A stretch of DNA of 64,000 nt from Punctularia strigosozonata HHB-11173 SS5. Taxonomy: Eukaryota; Basidiomycota; Agaricomycetes; Corticiales; Punctulariaceae. Position 1 is the first letter of the stretch. Each line of letters starts with the position of its first letter. Positions 43,822 to 55,514 of the stretch are shown piece by piece. The notes beneath the pieces were generated by a model, which made no database searches, had not been told where the DNA came from, and worked only from the letters and a program-made list of their open reading frames with translations. A program made the translations under genes and the position numbers. The DNA lies in the NCBI RefSeq assembly GCF_000264995.1, contig NW_006767435.1:2458489-2522488 (forward strand), given 5' to 3'.

Positions 43822-45652
43822 TCAAAGCCCGACAGGCCCTGCCATATGTTGGACGTTAAAGCTGATGACATTGACCCCGTCAGCAACGTTCGGTATACAT
43901 GCGACGATACTTGCCGAGTTGGGTCGTATTTGGCGTACGTCTGCTGAAGCGCCGCGAAATCTCCGTAAGTGGAGTACACGTCCTGCAACTCGTCGCACTC
44001 ATCAAGAAAGAGCGGCTTGCCCGGCGCGTTCGGGATTCTAAGGTTGTTTGTAGCTCAGCGCTAGGGTCAGACAGGGTTACGTGAACCACAGCTTACTGCT
44101 CAAGCATCAAATTAAAGGCATCCTGGAAGCCTGCAGGCTTCTGCGTCACACCGGACTTGAACGTCTGAGCGAACTGCACAGAGGCGAAGCCGCCGTCGGG
44201 TGGGCTGATCGCATTGCCACCCATCGCGCGTCCGGCGTCAATCTGCGGCTGTAATACGGGCGTGATCGTGTACAACGATTGGTTGAGGTTGTCCGCAACC
44301 GCCGTCGTGAAGTTCAGGAAGTGGCGGTGAGCGTCGAGCAGGGCGCTCCGCGAGCCTGGGAGCGCGGCCGCGCCGTCGTGTTGGCCGAGCTGAGTTCCAG
44401 GGGGAGCGGCGCCCGAGGGCAGCGTCTGCACAATGTCGAGGTAGCTGAGCGAGCCAAGGGTCTTCGAGACCGAAGGAATGGATTGGAATGAACCGAATAT
44501 GGAGTCCGGGAGAGAAGTGCCATTGTAGAAGACATTGACTAGGATCGTAGGGGTGTTGACTCCATTTGATATGGAGTTGATGATGGAGGTAAGAAGTGCT
44601 GAACATTATGTCAATATCCGCTCTTAGTAGATGTACATTATATTATGAGCCTCACTAGCTTTCGGGTCGGAAACGCTCGCCACATAGTCGGCCGTTGCAT
44701 TAAGCACAGCTTCAAGTGAGGAGTTTGCATACTAAGGCGGTAACGATGAAGCTCAACATCATTACGCAGCCATGACGTTGTATTGTGCTCACCGTAATTG
44801 AGCCTCCAAAGAAGTTCTTGTCTGTACCGGTACCGGTCTGAATGGCATTCAGCTCGTACCGTGTGACGATTCCAAATCGACTTCCTCCGCCCTTCAGAGC
44901 TCTGAAGAGGTCGGACTGCGAATTCGTGGCTGTCGCCGTCAACAAAGTGCCATTAACCAGGACAACGTCCAACGCTTTGATCTGATCGGCCGCGTAGCCC
45001 CATGTTGGTGAGAGGAAACTGAGACCGCCACCCAGAAGCAGAGAGGTGCCCACATCCCTGTACGCGAAGTCAGACACAAGTACATCAAAGAAGGAGGGTG
45101 CGCACGCTTGTCTCCCACCAATGGGAGCAACGCCGAACTGCGCAGTGGTTGTGTAGACATTGCCCCAACGCGCCCCGGGACCAATGATGATGCTATTATC
45201 CGGGGCGTCGTACGAGATAGAGGCCATTTCGGAGAAGGAAATGAGCACCCCTTGGTCGACACTAGGACATCATTATTATCGATCTCAGCGAGGAAGCTCG
45301 GAGCTATCGTAACAGTATACTATACGCACTTATTCCACCCAATCATGTGAGAATGTCCACCAGACTGTATGGAATATGTCGACCCAGCTGAGAATATTGC
45401 ACTCATAGCTGTTTGCACCTGCGAGGCATTCCTTGGGAATACGATGCATCCCGGCGTTTGCTCGTCGTTGAACAAATTCCAAGCCCCTGTGGCCGTCGCA
45501 TCGTACTGCGCGCCGGAAGATTGGACGATGGCACCACCAAGGCTACCAAGTAGCGAAGTGCATGCTACAGATCCTGGGTTGGATGATGCAAGAGAGGCGG
45601 CGACCTTGAAGGCCAGTGGAACGATGAACAGGCAGCGTAGACTGAGGGACAT
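43822..45652 (-). CDS. Secreted BBE-like FAD oxidoreductase (FAD-ox 3)
   Basis: Start 45652 (MSLSLRCLFIVPLAFKVAAS, signal peptide), stop 43822. Segments in order: ACTSLLGSLGGAIVQSSGAQ, TPGCIVFPRNASQVQTAMSA, STYSIQSGGHSHMIGWN (FAD-linked His), SIIIGPGARWGNVYTTTAQF and VGTSLLLGGGLSFLSPTWGY. Then AADQIKALDVVLVNGTLLTA, FRALKGGGSRFGIVTRYELN, YLDIVQTLPSGAAPPGTQLG and TYAKYDPTRFNVQHMAGPVG at the end. The last join needs a GC-AG intron (donor GCAAGT, about 43930); without it the frame runs into unrelated residues. It is more distant from FAD-ox 1 and 2 than they are from each other (different C-terminus: no GGWKF). Likely exported flavin oxidase; substrate unknown. Confidence 0.82.
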
Positions 45653-46346
45653 GGCTTGAGTTGATCTTCAGTACGGTAATCAATTTCTTGCTTTGCTCAA
45701 ATAGTGAGCGCGAAGGCACTGCCAATATGCAGTACGTACGTATTTTATTTCGCTGCCCTGGTTCTCCAAGTTCTTCCGCTGCGGTTCACCAGGAACCGAG
45801 GTAGGCGGAGATCCATGAGCAGTGCTTGTGACCGCTTCCGTTCATCCGAGTGTTGTGCCGGCCTGTAGAAGACCTAAGGCGCTGTACGGTACACGTGTGA
45901 TTTGAGAGAATCGCCCGTCTTTGCGATTTGACCTTCCGTGAAAGGCAATAGATGGCTCTAGAAATTTCCGGTTAAGGCAACGTCGTGAGACATAGTTACC
46001 GATAATGGTAACCCAGAGTCGCAAAGACGGGTGATTCTTCTGAGTCACCCCTGTACCGTACAGCGCCTAAGTAGTAAAGACCGACCGCGCCGTGTGAGAA
46101 CCGGTCATTTGCGCGATGCCGGTCTTCACAGGCTGCGGCCGTAAGACCGGCAGTGTCCCTGCACCCTGACTAGTTGCTGAATGGTGGCCTGTCATCTCAT
46201 CTTCGTGAAGACCGGTTGACCATCGACGCCGTCTTCGGTTTCATGCACGATGCGGCTGCCGCAGGGCCATACCACTATAACCAGTCTTTAATGGATACTG
46301 CAATACCGAGTTGACGGTATTTGCCATCACTCGTTACAGCACGAGA
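45653..46346. promoter_or_regulatory. Divergent region, FAD-ox 3 / SDR-3, with MITE-like insert
   Basis: About 690 bp between divergent starts. It contains the inverted-repeat element at 45874-46070. The stretch 46080-46250 repeats AGACCGGT-type words (AAGACCG, GAACCGGTCA, AAGACCGGCAG, AAGACCGGTTG) four times, a possible regulator site cluster. Confidence 0.45.
45874..46070. mobile_element. MITE-like element, 197 bp with about 55 bp terminal inverted repeats
   Basis: Left end CTAAGGCGCTGTACGGTAC continues to GAATCGCCCGTCTTTGCGA. The right end read on the minus strand begins CTTAGGCGCTGTACGGTAC and continues to GAATCACCCGTCTTTGCGA. The arms agree at most positions over about 55 bp, and the interior of about 90 bp has no reading frame. 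Flanks GTAGAAGAC (left) and GTAGTAAAGAC (right) may be a degraded target duplication. This is the size and shape of a non-autonomous DNA transposon. Confidence 0.75.
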
Positions 46347-47709
46347 ATGTTAGGCGAAAGGATTGCTCTCGTTACTGGCGCCGCGCAAGGTATAGGACGT
46401 GCCGTTGCATTGCGACTCGCCGACGATGGCTTTGACGTGGCTGTCAACGATATGATACCGAAGGCTACGGAGCTCGAAGAGCTTCAGGCGGAAATTGAAG
46501 GTAAAGGCCGTCGGGCTTGTGTGGTGCTCGCGGACATATCCGACGAGAGGGGGGTTCAGAGGATGGTAGACGATGCTGTAGCTACGCTCGGCGGGCTGGA
46601 TGTGGTGAGCTGCTTCATATTGTGTATGCGACGTAAGCCCGGATCTGACCAAAGCGGGGGGGTTGCGTAGATGGTTGCGAACGCCGGGATCACACTGCTG
46701 AAAGGATTCATGGATAGTGAGTTCAGGCCAGTCCTGGGCCGGGTCTGAAGCAAGTCTGAAGCAAGTTCTGTGTCGGTGCATTGTTCCCCCAAGCTACCGT
46801 TGCTGAATGGGATCGTCTTTTCGACGTTAACGCGCGGGGAGCCATGCTCTGCTATCAGATTGCAGCCAAGGTTATGATCAAGCAGGGCAGGGGCGGTCGA
46901 ATCGTCGGTAGGCAGGGATAACGCAGGTCGGGCATGTGGCGTGTGACTTGATTACTATTATAGGTGCCTGTTCTTCGGCTGGAAAGAAAGGTGTCCTCTT
47001 CCAAACTGGTGGACTTGGACCTTTTGCTTACATCCATCTCCAGCAATTCCTTCATTCAGCGCTTATTCTGCCACCAAGTATGCCGTGCGGGCAATTACGC
47101 AGACAGCTGGTGTGCCTTGCTCGCCACGTGTACACCGGAGAAGCGCTGAACTCTCTGTAGCCGCAGAGCTCGGTAAATATGGCATTACAGTCAATGCATA
47201 CGCCCCTGGTCCAATTTCGGGACACATGAGTACGTCACTTGCGACTGCTGTGGGACAAGCTCTCTGAAACGTGACGTTGCTCAGTGGACAGCATGATTCT
47301 TGAGACCGCGTCGGCCGTTGGAGCGGATCCAGATACGATCAAGAAACAAGTGCGTCAACAGTTTATACCTCCATAAACTGTCATCCATTGAACTGAGGAG
47401 GGTCTGTCGTTGTTTGATTTGCTTTTGTAAAGCTTAACGGTGCCGCCGCTGTAGGACATACCGGCGAGCCACGAGACGTGGCGAATCTGGTTTCCTTCCT
47501 TGCGTCTCAAGAATCTCGGTTCATCACAGGTCAGGGAAAAACAAGGCTTGATCATGCCGTCTCATCTGAGTCTGACGAACGTGTCTTCTTTTCATGTGGT
47601 TCCTAGGCCAAACTGTGAGTATAATCTAGCAGATGAATGATCTTCTTCTCCGTGTGCTCATAGCTTCATCCGGCAGATCGTGTGCGATGGCGGGGTCATA
47701 TATGATTAA
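46347..47709 (+). CDS. Short-chain dehydrogenase/reductase (SDR-3)
   Basis: Start MLGERIALVTGAAQGIGRAV, giving the classical TGxxxGIG cofactor site. Then RLADDGFDVAVNDM, VVLADISDERGVQRMVDDAV, ANAGITLLKGFM, VAEWDRLFDVNARGAMLCYQ, the Ser motif ACSSAGKKG, the active site SAYSATKYAVRAITQTA (YxxxK), AAELGKYGITVNAYAPGPI, HTGEPRDVANLVSFLASQES, and the end IRQIVCDGGVIYD. Stop at 47709. Many short introns split it, with one exon (ACSSAGKKG) near 46960. The closest known activity by motif is acetoin/diacetyl or 3-oxoacyl reductase type; the substrate here is unknown. It is not a close paralogue of SDR-1/2. It looks intact but the joins are hand-made. Confidence 0.82.
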
Positions 47710-48170
47710 GATCGAAGGAGATCGACGCGCCTCGAAGCTGGAGTTCATGCAGAATGCATTCGGGATTCAGACTTACTCACTGCCCGCGGGGAATTCGTGT
47801 CAATAGGTGTACATCGGTGTATATGCGCGATATGAATATACTTCACCCAAAGGTTTAGTATGACCGACGAATTGTAGAAAAGTATCCGGTACCTGCCATA
47901 TGCACATGGTACATCCGGCTCGGAAATCCGTTGTTGACGGTAGTAGCAGCCTTCAATGACGCCGGTATCAGACAGCAGGCACGTTGTTGCGCGACATAAC
48001 CATGCAAGATTAAGATCATGAGAGATACTGTCTGGGTATTTGGGTTCATATTATCCAGGGCCAGCAAGCTTCGGTCAACTCTTTGTTGAATTACATAATC
48101 ATGAATGCAAGAAGTGTACTCTAACAGATAGTACTACTGCATCGCCTGCATGAAATGTCGATTATATGCG
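47710..48170. other. Convergent intergenic region, no gene seen
   Basis: About 460 bp between 3' ends. No feature recognised. Confidence 0.45.
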
Positions 48171-50273
48171 TCAAGAGCGATCGATAGTTTCCGCAAGAAC
48201 AGCTGCGGCGGACTCGAACCGAGGTTTGACTGAGACCTGGAAAGGTTTCGGTCGTCTGACAAGAATTCGTTAGTGCCGAGGGCGCCGACAGAATGGGATA
48301 ATCCAACGGACTCACACAACAAGGCCCGTATTGATAAATCCGTCCGCGTCTATCGGGACCGGTTTACCGTTGGCGTCCTTGATAGGCTCAATCTTGCAGG
48401 CCCATAAAATCGTTGCAATCTCGATGAAGAGCGAATCATTCGCTACATGTCGACCGACACAAATCCTGGTGAGAAGCATTGGTATGAGTCCGAGGATCAT
48501 ATTAGGGTGTCTAAGACACACCTCCTCCCGAAGCCGTACGTGACATGGCTTTCTTCTTTGGTGTCGGGGATGCTCACAAAACCGCCCTCTCTGTTAAGAT
48601 GTCTACCAGGGTTGAAGTCTGCAGCGTCTGCGCCGTACACCTCAGGGTCTCGATTCAAGGACCTGATAAGAGGGATGGATTAGGCCACCAGACGCAGCAG
48701 TTTGCTCTCTCACCAGACATTGCCAACGACTATGCTTCCCTTAGGGATATAGTAACCTTCATACCAATCATCCTACAAGATCAAGACGGCGCGTTCAGTC
48801 TCTACCGGCGCGACAGTCACATATACTCACTTGCATCAATCTGTGGGGGAGGCCTGACACCACATATCAATACACGGCATAAATTGATATGTGCCAACTT
48901 GCCAATGGGATCGATTGGTTTCCATCGCAAGGACTCCTTGACAATGGCGCGGATGTATGGTAATTGCTCGTAGTCATCAAACGTGGGAGCAGCGCCAGGA
49001 GCGAGAACTCGATCGAGCTCTTCCTGGGCACGAGCTTGGACTTCCGGATAAAGGACCATAGCTTGCATGAAATAGAGCATGACGGCAGCGGTCGTCTCCG
49101 CTCCTGCAGCACTAGAGTGAACCAGTCAGCACACGGATCCAACGTAACGAAACATCTTCAATGGCATACTATAAAGTTCCGGACAACCAGGACGACTCTT
49201 CATTACTCAGGTTATGTCGTGCCCGATCCTCCGCGACAGATGTAGAGAAGGTATCGTGTTCTTCACCATCAACCTTTGGACAGACAAATCGTTAAAAATG
49301 GGCACATGATGATAAGACATAATGCGACAATATCAACTCACTTTCACTTTGGAGGCGCTATTAAACAGATCGATAAACATGGCGGAGTCCACCTTGTACC
49401 ATGCCTGAGCATCACGCTTCCACTTCGCCATCCAAGACGGTAGATACTTCATCCACGTGAAGATCTCAACGAGATGAGCCCCAGGGTAAGCTGCGCGGAC
49501 TAGCCGTTCGGTGAACTCGTTGATTCGACGGATTGTCGGATCACCGCTGTTCCGAATCGGGGGCTTTCCGTAGAGTACCGACAGGACTAGCGAGGCCGTC
49601 GCTCTACAAACGGGGGAATGTGCTCAGGACAGGCGGTGTAGTACTAATAGATATATTATTCACCTTTGAGTGTGTTGATCCCACCGCGCCGGATCAGTGA
49701 GGAGATCGAATGCAAGGTGCAAGGCCTCCTTGCGTTGAAGAACACGAAACGTGGGTACTGTGCGTTTTCCCAGTCCTTCGTGAGCCGCTCGCCGCATTCT
49801 CTTCCACCTAGTGGACAATAGTCAATGGTTGCACACCAGGCAGTCAGAACGATAGACATACACATCATTGAATGGCGTGAACACAATCATAAGACCTCCA
49901 CTCAAGATTTGCGAGGCGACGATGTTCCTCGGACGGTCGGAGTAGATCGACGCGCGCCGGTCAAGTAGATCCGCCGCCGTTTTGTGGTCATTGAGGACGA
50001 CGACGCTCTGCCCTGCAACATTGAGGTAGACGATGGGCCCTACCAAATGCGCGTTCAACTTTCATGGCACAGGGCAGCGTCGATGAACATACCGTACGCC
50101 TCCTTCCACTCGGCAAACCGAAACCAAATATCATCTGACAGCTGGAACAAGTTTCCCACCAACGGAAGCCCCTTGGGTCCAGGTGGAAGCTTGCTAGTGA
50201 GCCTCCGGCGACTGAGTCTCCAAATTAGGTAGAATACCGCGCAAGAGACTGAAATATAGACGATTTTCGCCAT
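48171..50273 (-). CDS. Cytochrome P450 (cluster P450-4)
   Basis: Start 50273, MAKIVYISVSCAVFYLIWRL (ER anchor), then KLPPGPKGLPLVGNLFQLSD. In order: YLNVAGQSVVVLNDHKTAAD, ASIYSDRPRNIVASQILSGG, MRRAAHEGLGKRTVPTF, RRINEFTERLVRAAYPGAHL, TWMKYLPSWMAKWKRDAQAW, the I-helix AGAETTAAVMLYFMQAM, KESLRWKPIDPIG (ExxR), DWYEGYYIPKGSIVVGNVW-type segment, SLNRDPEVYGADAADFNP, and the haem loop YGFGRRICVGRHVANDS. The final exon reads VVRPKPFQVSVKPRFESAAA and ends AETIDRS at 48171. Length, motifs and exon pattern parallel P450-3; the two are recent-looking paralogues on opposite strands. It looks intact. It faces the terpene synthase across a shared upstream region. Confidence 0.87.
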
Positions 50274-51226
50274 GCCGGTGTCGTTCGCCAGAAGGATCGA
50301 GCCACTACATGCGCCGCGCAGCGATGCATAATCTTTATACGGTCCGGCCTGTCATCAACATTCAATATTCAACCATTGGCTTGATTGAGCAGATCAGCAG
50401 CGAATGGGTGCGCGGAGTTGCGGGCCCGTCAATGGGTGCGCGGAGTTGCGGGCCCGTCAATGGGTGCGCGGCGCCACGCATCCAATGCGGGTTGACACAG
50501 CCTTTTACGTCAGTATCGCGCTGACTGACAAGCTTGAGGCTGTAGCGCCGTCAAATGCTTTGCAACTATTCATGATGACGTTTGTCTGAGGCAAAGAACG
50601 AACGTAGTGGAACCGATAAGCTACGGTTCCCATGATTAGTATCCTATAACACGATTATCCGGCAGCTGGCCCTTCGACACTTGAGCTTGAGCGTTGGTGC
50701 CCATCTCCCAGTATACTAGGGCCCGGTTATGAAACCGCTGTCGGTGAGTGCATAGCTACATATTTGACTATCAGCCTGACCTGACTTGCTATCAGCCCGC
50801 TTCCTCGCAAGACATCGACTTAGTATCGCGACTTGAGCCCTCGGGAAAAGGCTCTTGCTATCACCTTAGGCACCGCTTTGAAGGGCTCCTGTTAGGTAGA
50901 TCTCTCCCATCAGAATGATATGCCCGCTTGCTATCATATTATTCCAAACACCGCCCGTCTGGATGGTCTTGCGGCATATTGGGGTTAGGAATCGCCACGG
51001 CGTTTGTTTCGTGTTAACCATCGACTTATTCAAGTACACGGCACGCGCGACCCGTGTCGCCGAGAAAGGCGTAGAATCAATCTCGTTCGAACATCACTTG
51101 CGGTCGCAGATACGAATAGTACGGGCGCTACACGATCTGCCGGCATATCGCACGTGCATCCTAACAACTCGAGCTATTTAAGTGAAGATATGCTCGCGGG
51201 GAGCTTATCGAAGTCAACTCGCCAAG
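50274..51226. promoter_or_regulatory. Divergent promoter region, P450-4 / sesquiterpene synthase
   Basis: About 950 bp between divergent starts. It holds a 28 bp tandem repeat at 50403-50475. The rest has no recognised gene. Co-regulation of the two flanking enzymes from here is inference. Confidence 0.45.
50403..50475. repeat. 28 bp tandem repeat, about 2.5 copies
   Basis: The unit begins AATGGGTGCGCGGAGTTGCG and ends GGCCCGTC. Two perfect copies start at 50403 and 50431, and a third breaks off after about 16 bases at 50459. The perfect copies imply recent duplication. Confidence 0.85.
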
Positions 51227-52553
51227 ATGCCCACATCCCAGCCAATCATCTATCTCCCTGACAATCTTGCCTCTTGGCCATGGCCTCGCAGTCTCAACCC
51301 ACATTACGAAGAGTGCAAGGCCGACTCAGCCGCGTGGCTTGAGAGCTTCAAGGCTTTCGATCCCAAGGCGCAGTCGGCATTCAACCTCTGTGACTTTAGT
51401 GCGTGCATTTCTTCGCGTTGTATGTGCTATTGCTTACGGTGATCATAGATCTTTTGGCCTCATTGGCTTATCACAAAGCGAGCAAAGGTATTGCCAACCC
51501 GCTGCGCATGAGTAACAATCACGGTTGACTGCCTGTCTCGCGGAATATAGCCAACAATCGCACCGGCTGCGATCTCATGAATATGTTTTTCATCGTCGAC
51601 GAGTACACCGACATCTCAAATGCTCACGACGCTCGCCTCATCGTTGACGCCGTTATGGATTCCCTGCTTCATCCTGATCGCGTGCTGCCTGACGATGAAT
51701 CCCCTGATCGGAACACCCTTGCCGGCCGTGTAGCTCTCGCTCGCATAGTGGCAAAAGAGTAGATTCTATCTCATACCGTCTTCTACCGGAGAAATCTGAC
51801 TCTAAGATGTTTAGATTCTGGGAGCGCGGATTCCCCAAAGCTAGCGCGTCGTCTAAACGTCGCTTCCTTGCCACCTTTTCCACCTACCTCGAATCCGTGG
51901 TCGAACAAGCCGCTGACCGGGACCGAAGCCACATCCGCGACGTTGACAGCTACCTGGAGAACCGTCGCGAGAACATCGGAGCTTGGCCTTCTTTCGCCCT
52001 GCTGGAGCTCGACACCGACATTCCGGACGAGATAATGAATCGTCCAGAAATGTACTCGCTTCATATCGCCGCGATCGACATGCTCATACTTGGAAATGTT
52101 CGTCCCCCCCCCGCTCGATTATTCTCGTTACAATCTGACGGTGTTTTGGATGTACAGGATATGTGCTCTTACAACGTCGAGCAATCTAAAGGTGACGATC
52201 GACACAACATCGTCACCATCCTCATGCATCAGAAGAACATTGGCGTCCAGGATGCCATGTACGAGCTCGCGAAGATTCATGCTGCGGCTGAGGAACGTTT
52301 CCACACCGCGCGCGCGGCTGTCATGTCGTGGCCGGAGCTCGACACGCAGCTGACAGAGTACGTGGACGGCCTTGGGAACTGGGTCCGAGCGAACGACTCG
52401 TGGAGCTTCGAGAGCCAGCGTTATTTCGGTACTGCTGGCGTGGAGATAGAGCGTACTAGGCAAGTACGCCTCCTCCCTAAGCACTCGGCGCGGTTTATGG
52501 CACCGCCTCCTCGTCCGGTATTTCCTGCCAAGGTCGCCGTAGCCGTTGCTTAG
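51227..52553 (+). CDS. Sesquiterpene synthase (class I terpene cyclase, Cop-like)
   Basis: Coding sequence join(51227..51398, 51449..51487, 51551..51747, 51807..52097, 52158..52553), 364 aa, five exons in phase. Start [20 protein letters not shown]. The first metal-binding motif is DEYTD (residues 87-91) after [11 protein letters not shown]. The NSE motif is NDMCSYNVE (N233, S237, E241), followed by KGDDRHNIV. The C-terminal RY pair (R321, Y322, in SFESQRYFG) contacts diphosphate in related enzymes. Class I cyclases ionise farnesyl diphosphate with three Mg2+ and fold it into a sesquiterpene in the cytosol. The D-E-x-x-D form of the first motif is usual in mushroom Cop-type enzymes. The tail after about residue 330 is Pro/Ala-rich. 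It looks intact; the product cannot be predicted from sequence. Confidence 0.92.
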
Positions 52554-55514
52554 AGAACTTGCTTCGGCAACATTGGATGGAAGTCGTCACATAGATATGT
52601 CTCATGAATACTACTCTGCGCAATCACACCGTTTAGCATTTGCCGCATAAGTATGTTTATGCATGCCCGTCCACAAGCGAACATGACGCCGGCTTCGCTC
52701 CTTCGCTGATTGGAGCAAGGCGGCGGCGGATTTGACAGCGGTATCTATAGGCACGCCGTGACAGCTGTGAATGGCAGTCCTGCCGGCCTCGAGAGCTCTA
52801 AATTACATTCTGAGACTACAGACGCGTGCTTGGTGATAATTTCCGGTCCCTGAAAATACTGCAAGGCCGGATACGTGCTATGACTAGTCGGTCGGACCGC
52901 GATGACCATACGTTGACCGTAGACCTGGAAAGCGCGCCTGAGGTATCGTATCGGCCGTATTCGGCTTTAGACCAGGCGCTCGTCTGGCGAGGTCGGCGCT
53001 TGCGGCTGGCCGATCACACAGCTCGTCAACGCATCCATTCTGCACAATGGCCGCTTACCCAGCGCTGGTTGTGCGGCTACGAGTGTACTAGGATGTCGAC
53101 ACTCAGGACGAGATTGGCCGTGGGCCAGCTGCCTACCTGCGACACCTGGTCGCCCGGGCAGGACCGGGGCACGGTTGCGCAACGAGCATCAGCAAGATGC
53201 TCAACGTCCAGTGTTCACTCCTCGAAACCGGCTCTACGGCGCGAATTACCTGTGAAGCTAGAGTCGCAATGCGAGTGGTCGAGATGTAATTATCTTGTCG
53301 GAGTCACGGTGGCTTCGTGATGAGCAGGGCCGGTATGTCTGGGCCCCGCCTTACCGTGGTCTTCCAACAGCGACACGGGCTACACATGCCCCAATGTGGG
53401 ATCGGAGGTGATCCTGAATCTCACTTCAGCTTGTCGACGTCGCAATGTTTTGATCCAAGCCAACCCATATGCGTGAGGATTCAGTCTATCTAATACCGGA
53501 ACTCGCGTATATACCTGATTGATCAGTACAGGCTTACGGGCTAGTGGTAGCGTAAAGACGTGACCATGAGCGGTGGAAGAGCGCAATCCTGATGACAGTG
53601 GAACAAGGCCAACGCTAGGCACCGCAGCCGAGAACAGTGCAAATGTGCCTTCCCGAAGATAGGATTGACAATTCGCCACTCACACGCTCGGAGCGGTTCG
53701 CTCGTGTGTTAGGTTCTGTGCTGAACGAGACTTTTTGCAAAAGCAGTATGTACCGCCGTTCAATCTGCAATTGGACTGACAACCAATCCAATCGTCGAGC
53801 AGCTCGTAACCACGAAGCGCATCGTTCACTCTCGCAAGTGGTATTCACGTAAAGATTGCGAGTGAGCTAGGTGCTAGGCCTTGAAGAAACCGTAGCTGGG
53901 CGGTCTAGATTCCATGCCGCGGCATCAGTCATTGCATCTGAGCCAGGGCGAAGCATCCAAGGCATCCAGGGCTCAGCTTCTCATTGACATCGGTGGACCT
54001 TGTGTTATCGATGCACTTTCAGGTGGAAATTGGACCTGTCCTTCACGATCCATCGCATGGTTTCCCCGCCATCTCCCAAGCCGGCTATGCATGCCGCGCA
54101 GAGGCCAAGACAGTTTTTGCCGTTCAACGTTCAAGCGCGGTGCTGACTCCGTCAATCACTGGGTTCATGTGGTGGAGATGACGTTTGTCTAAGCCCGCCG
54201 CTTTTAACAATAAAGTCCACCGCCGGGCCCGGTGACTACCACACGGCCGAGACACGCGGAGGACTGAATATACTGTAGTGCGTGCTTACAACGAGCGGTT
54301 GGTGTAAAGCAAAGACACCGACCTCGTCCGTCGGGTACGGCACCGACCTTCACTGTTCGTTCTTGCGGCAGTACTCACACCTGCAGGTTGTATGGCGTTT
54401 CGGGACCAGCGTGAGTACTCCGTCAAGATCGGCATTCCGACCAAGACGCCAGTCGCCGCGTTCCTAGTTCGGCTGATTGCTCCCTTGTCAGCTGCCAGAG
54501 AAGCGTGTGTATAGGGAGCCTCGCAGAGCAAGTACTTCCCTCATGGAGCCCTTTTCGTCCCTCACCCTGCTTGTGCTCGCCGGCAGGCTTCGGCAGCTGC
54601 ATCGGAGCTAAGCTCAACGTCGCGACGCGCGCGCAGTGCAGAACTTCACCGCCCTTCTATGATGTGGAAGCCAACGCGCTTGACGAGCCTCAAGACGATG
54701 TGGGACGTGTTCTCCTTGACCTATATGCGACCCACGTAGCACGCCATGCATGTTTAGAGGGTTCATTGCGCCAGAATATCAACAATACGTCGATCGCTAA
54801 AACATAGAATGTTTGCTTTACGAATGCGAAAATATGTAGCTCTGCGACATTGAAAGTACGCCGTCCACCCGTTTCCGTCTATTTTGAAATACGTGAACCT
54901 TCAACCACTCTGGGATATGTCCTGATGCATGGGTTTAGGGCGGTGCAGGGCCAAGAGACTCGATGGGAGTATTAAGTAATACTGACCGGATGTGGACGAA
55001 TTCAGAATCGTTCCTGCGATGTGAAATCAAGTGCGATGGGGCTCCGTTGCTGGGCGGAAGAGATCTCCCCCGACCGCCTGAAGGAACCCGAGTCTGTCTC
55101 CGGAGGAGGCGAAACTCGGTGATAGGGCCACGCGCTGCGCGACAATCCGCCCGAGAGAATGGCGGCGCCTAGAACGGGGGAAATTTTCTGAGTTTCCAGT
55201 CGTCCTACGTTGCCCTTCTTTCCTACTATCATGGCCAAGTGGATCTGCGTATGTATCTTGCGCGTATTAAGGAGTGGAGCGCGGAGAAATGTCCTTTCTC
55301 GTGGTCACCACTTCAGGTGAGTGACCTTTGGTATCTTACTCATTATGAATTTCACGTCCACTATGATATATTTGATATAAGGGCGTGTCACTGGGAAAGG
55401 ATGCAAAACCCACAGTACACCGGGAAACCGATGCTGCCGCAGTGCTCAGGCTGAATCGTCCAGTGATGGATAAGACTTATAAGCACATCCTTCTACTTCG
55501 GACTTGACACAACC
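52554..55514. other. 2.96 kb without a recognised gene
   Basis: Many short frames occur on both strands (for example near 52826-53320 and 53615-53852), but none shows a known motif, a signal peptide or splice-compatible neighbours. No terminal repeats, tRNA or transposase seen. It may hold fast-evolving or decayed genes. Confidence 0.45.

Noticed and set aside
54455-54810. Possible P450-like tail near GFGSCIGAKLN
   Set aside because: The cysteine context does not fit the haem loop (no FxxGxRxCxG) and no other P450 segment lies nearby.
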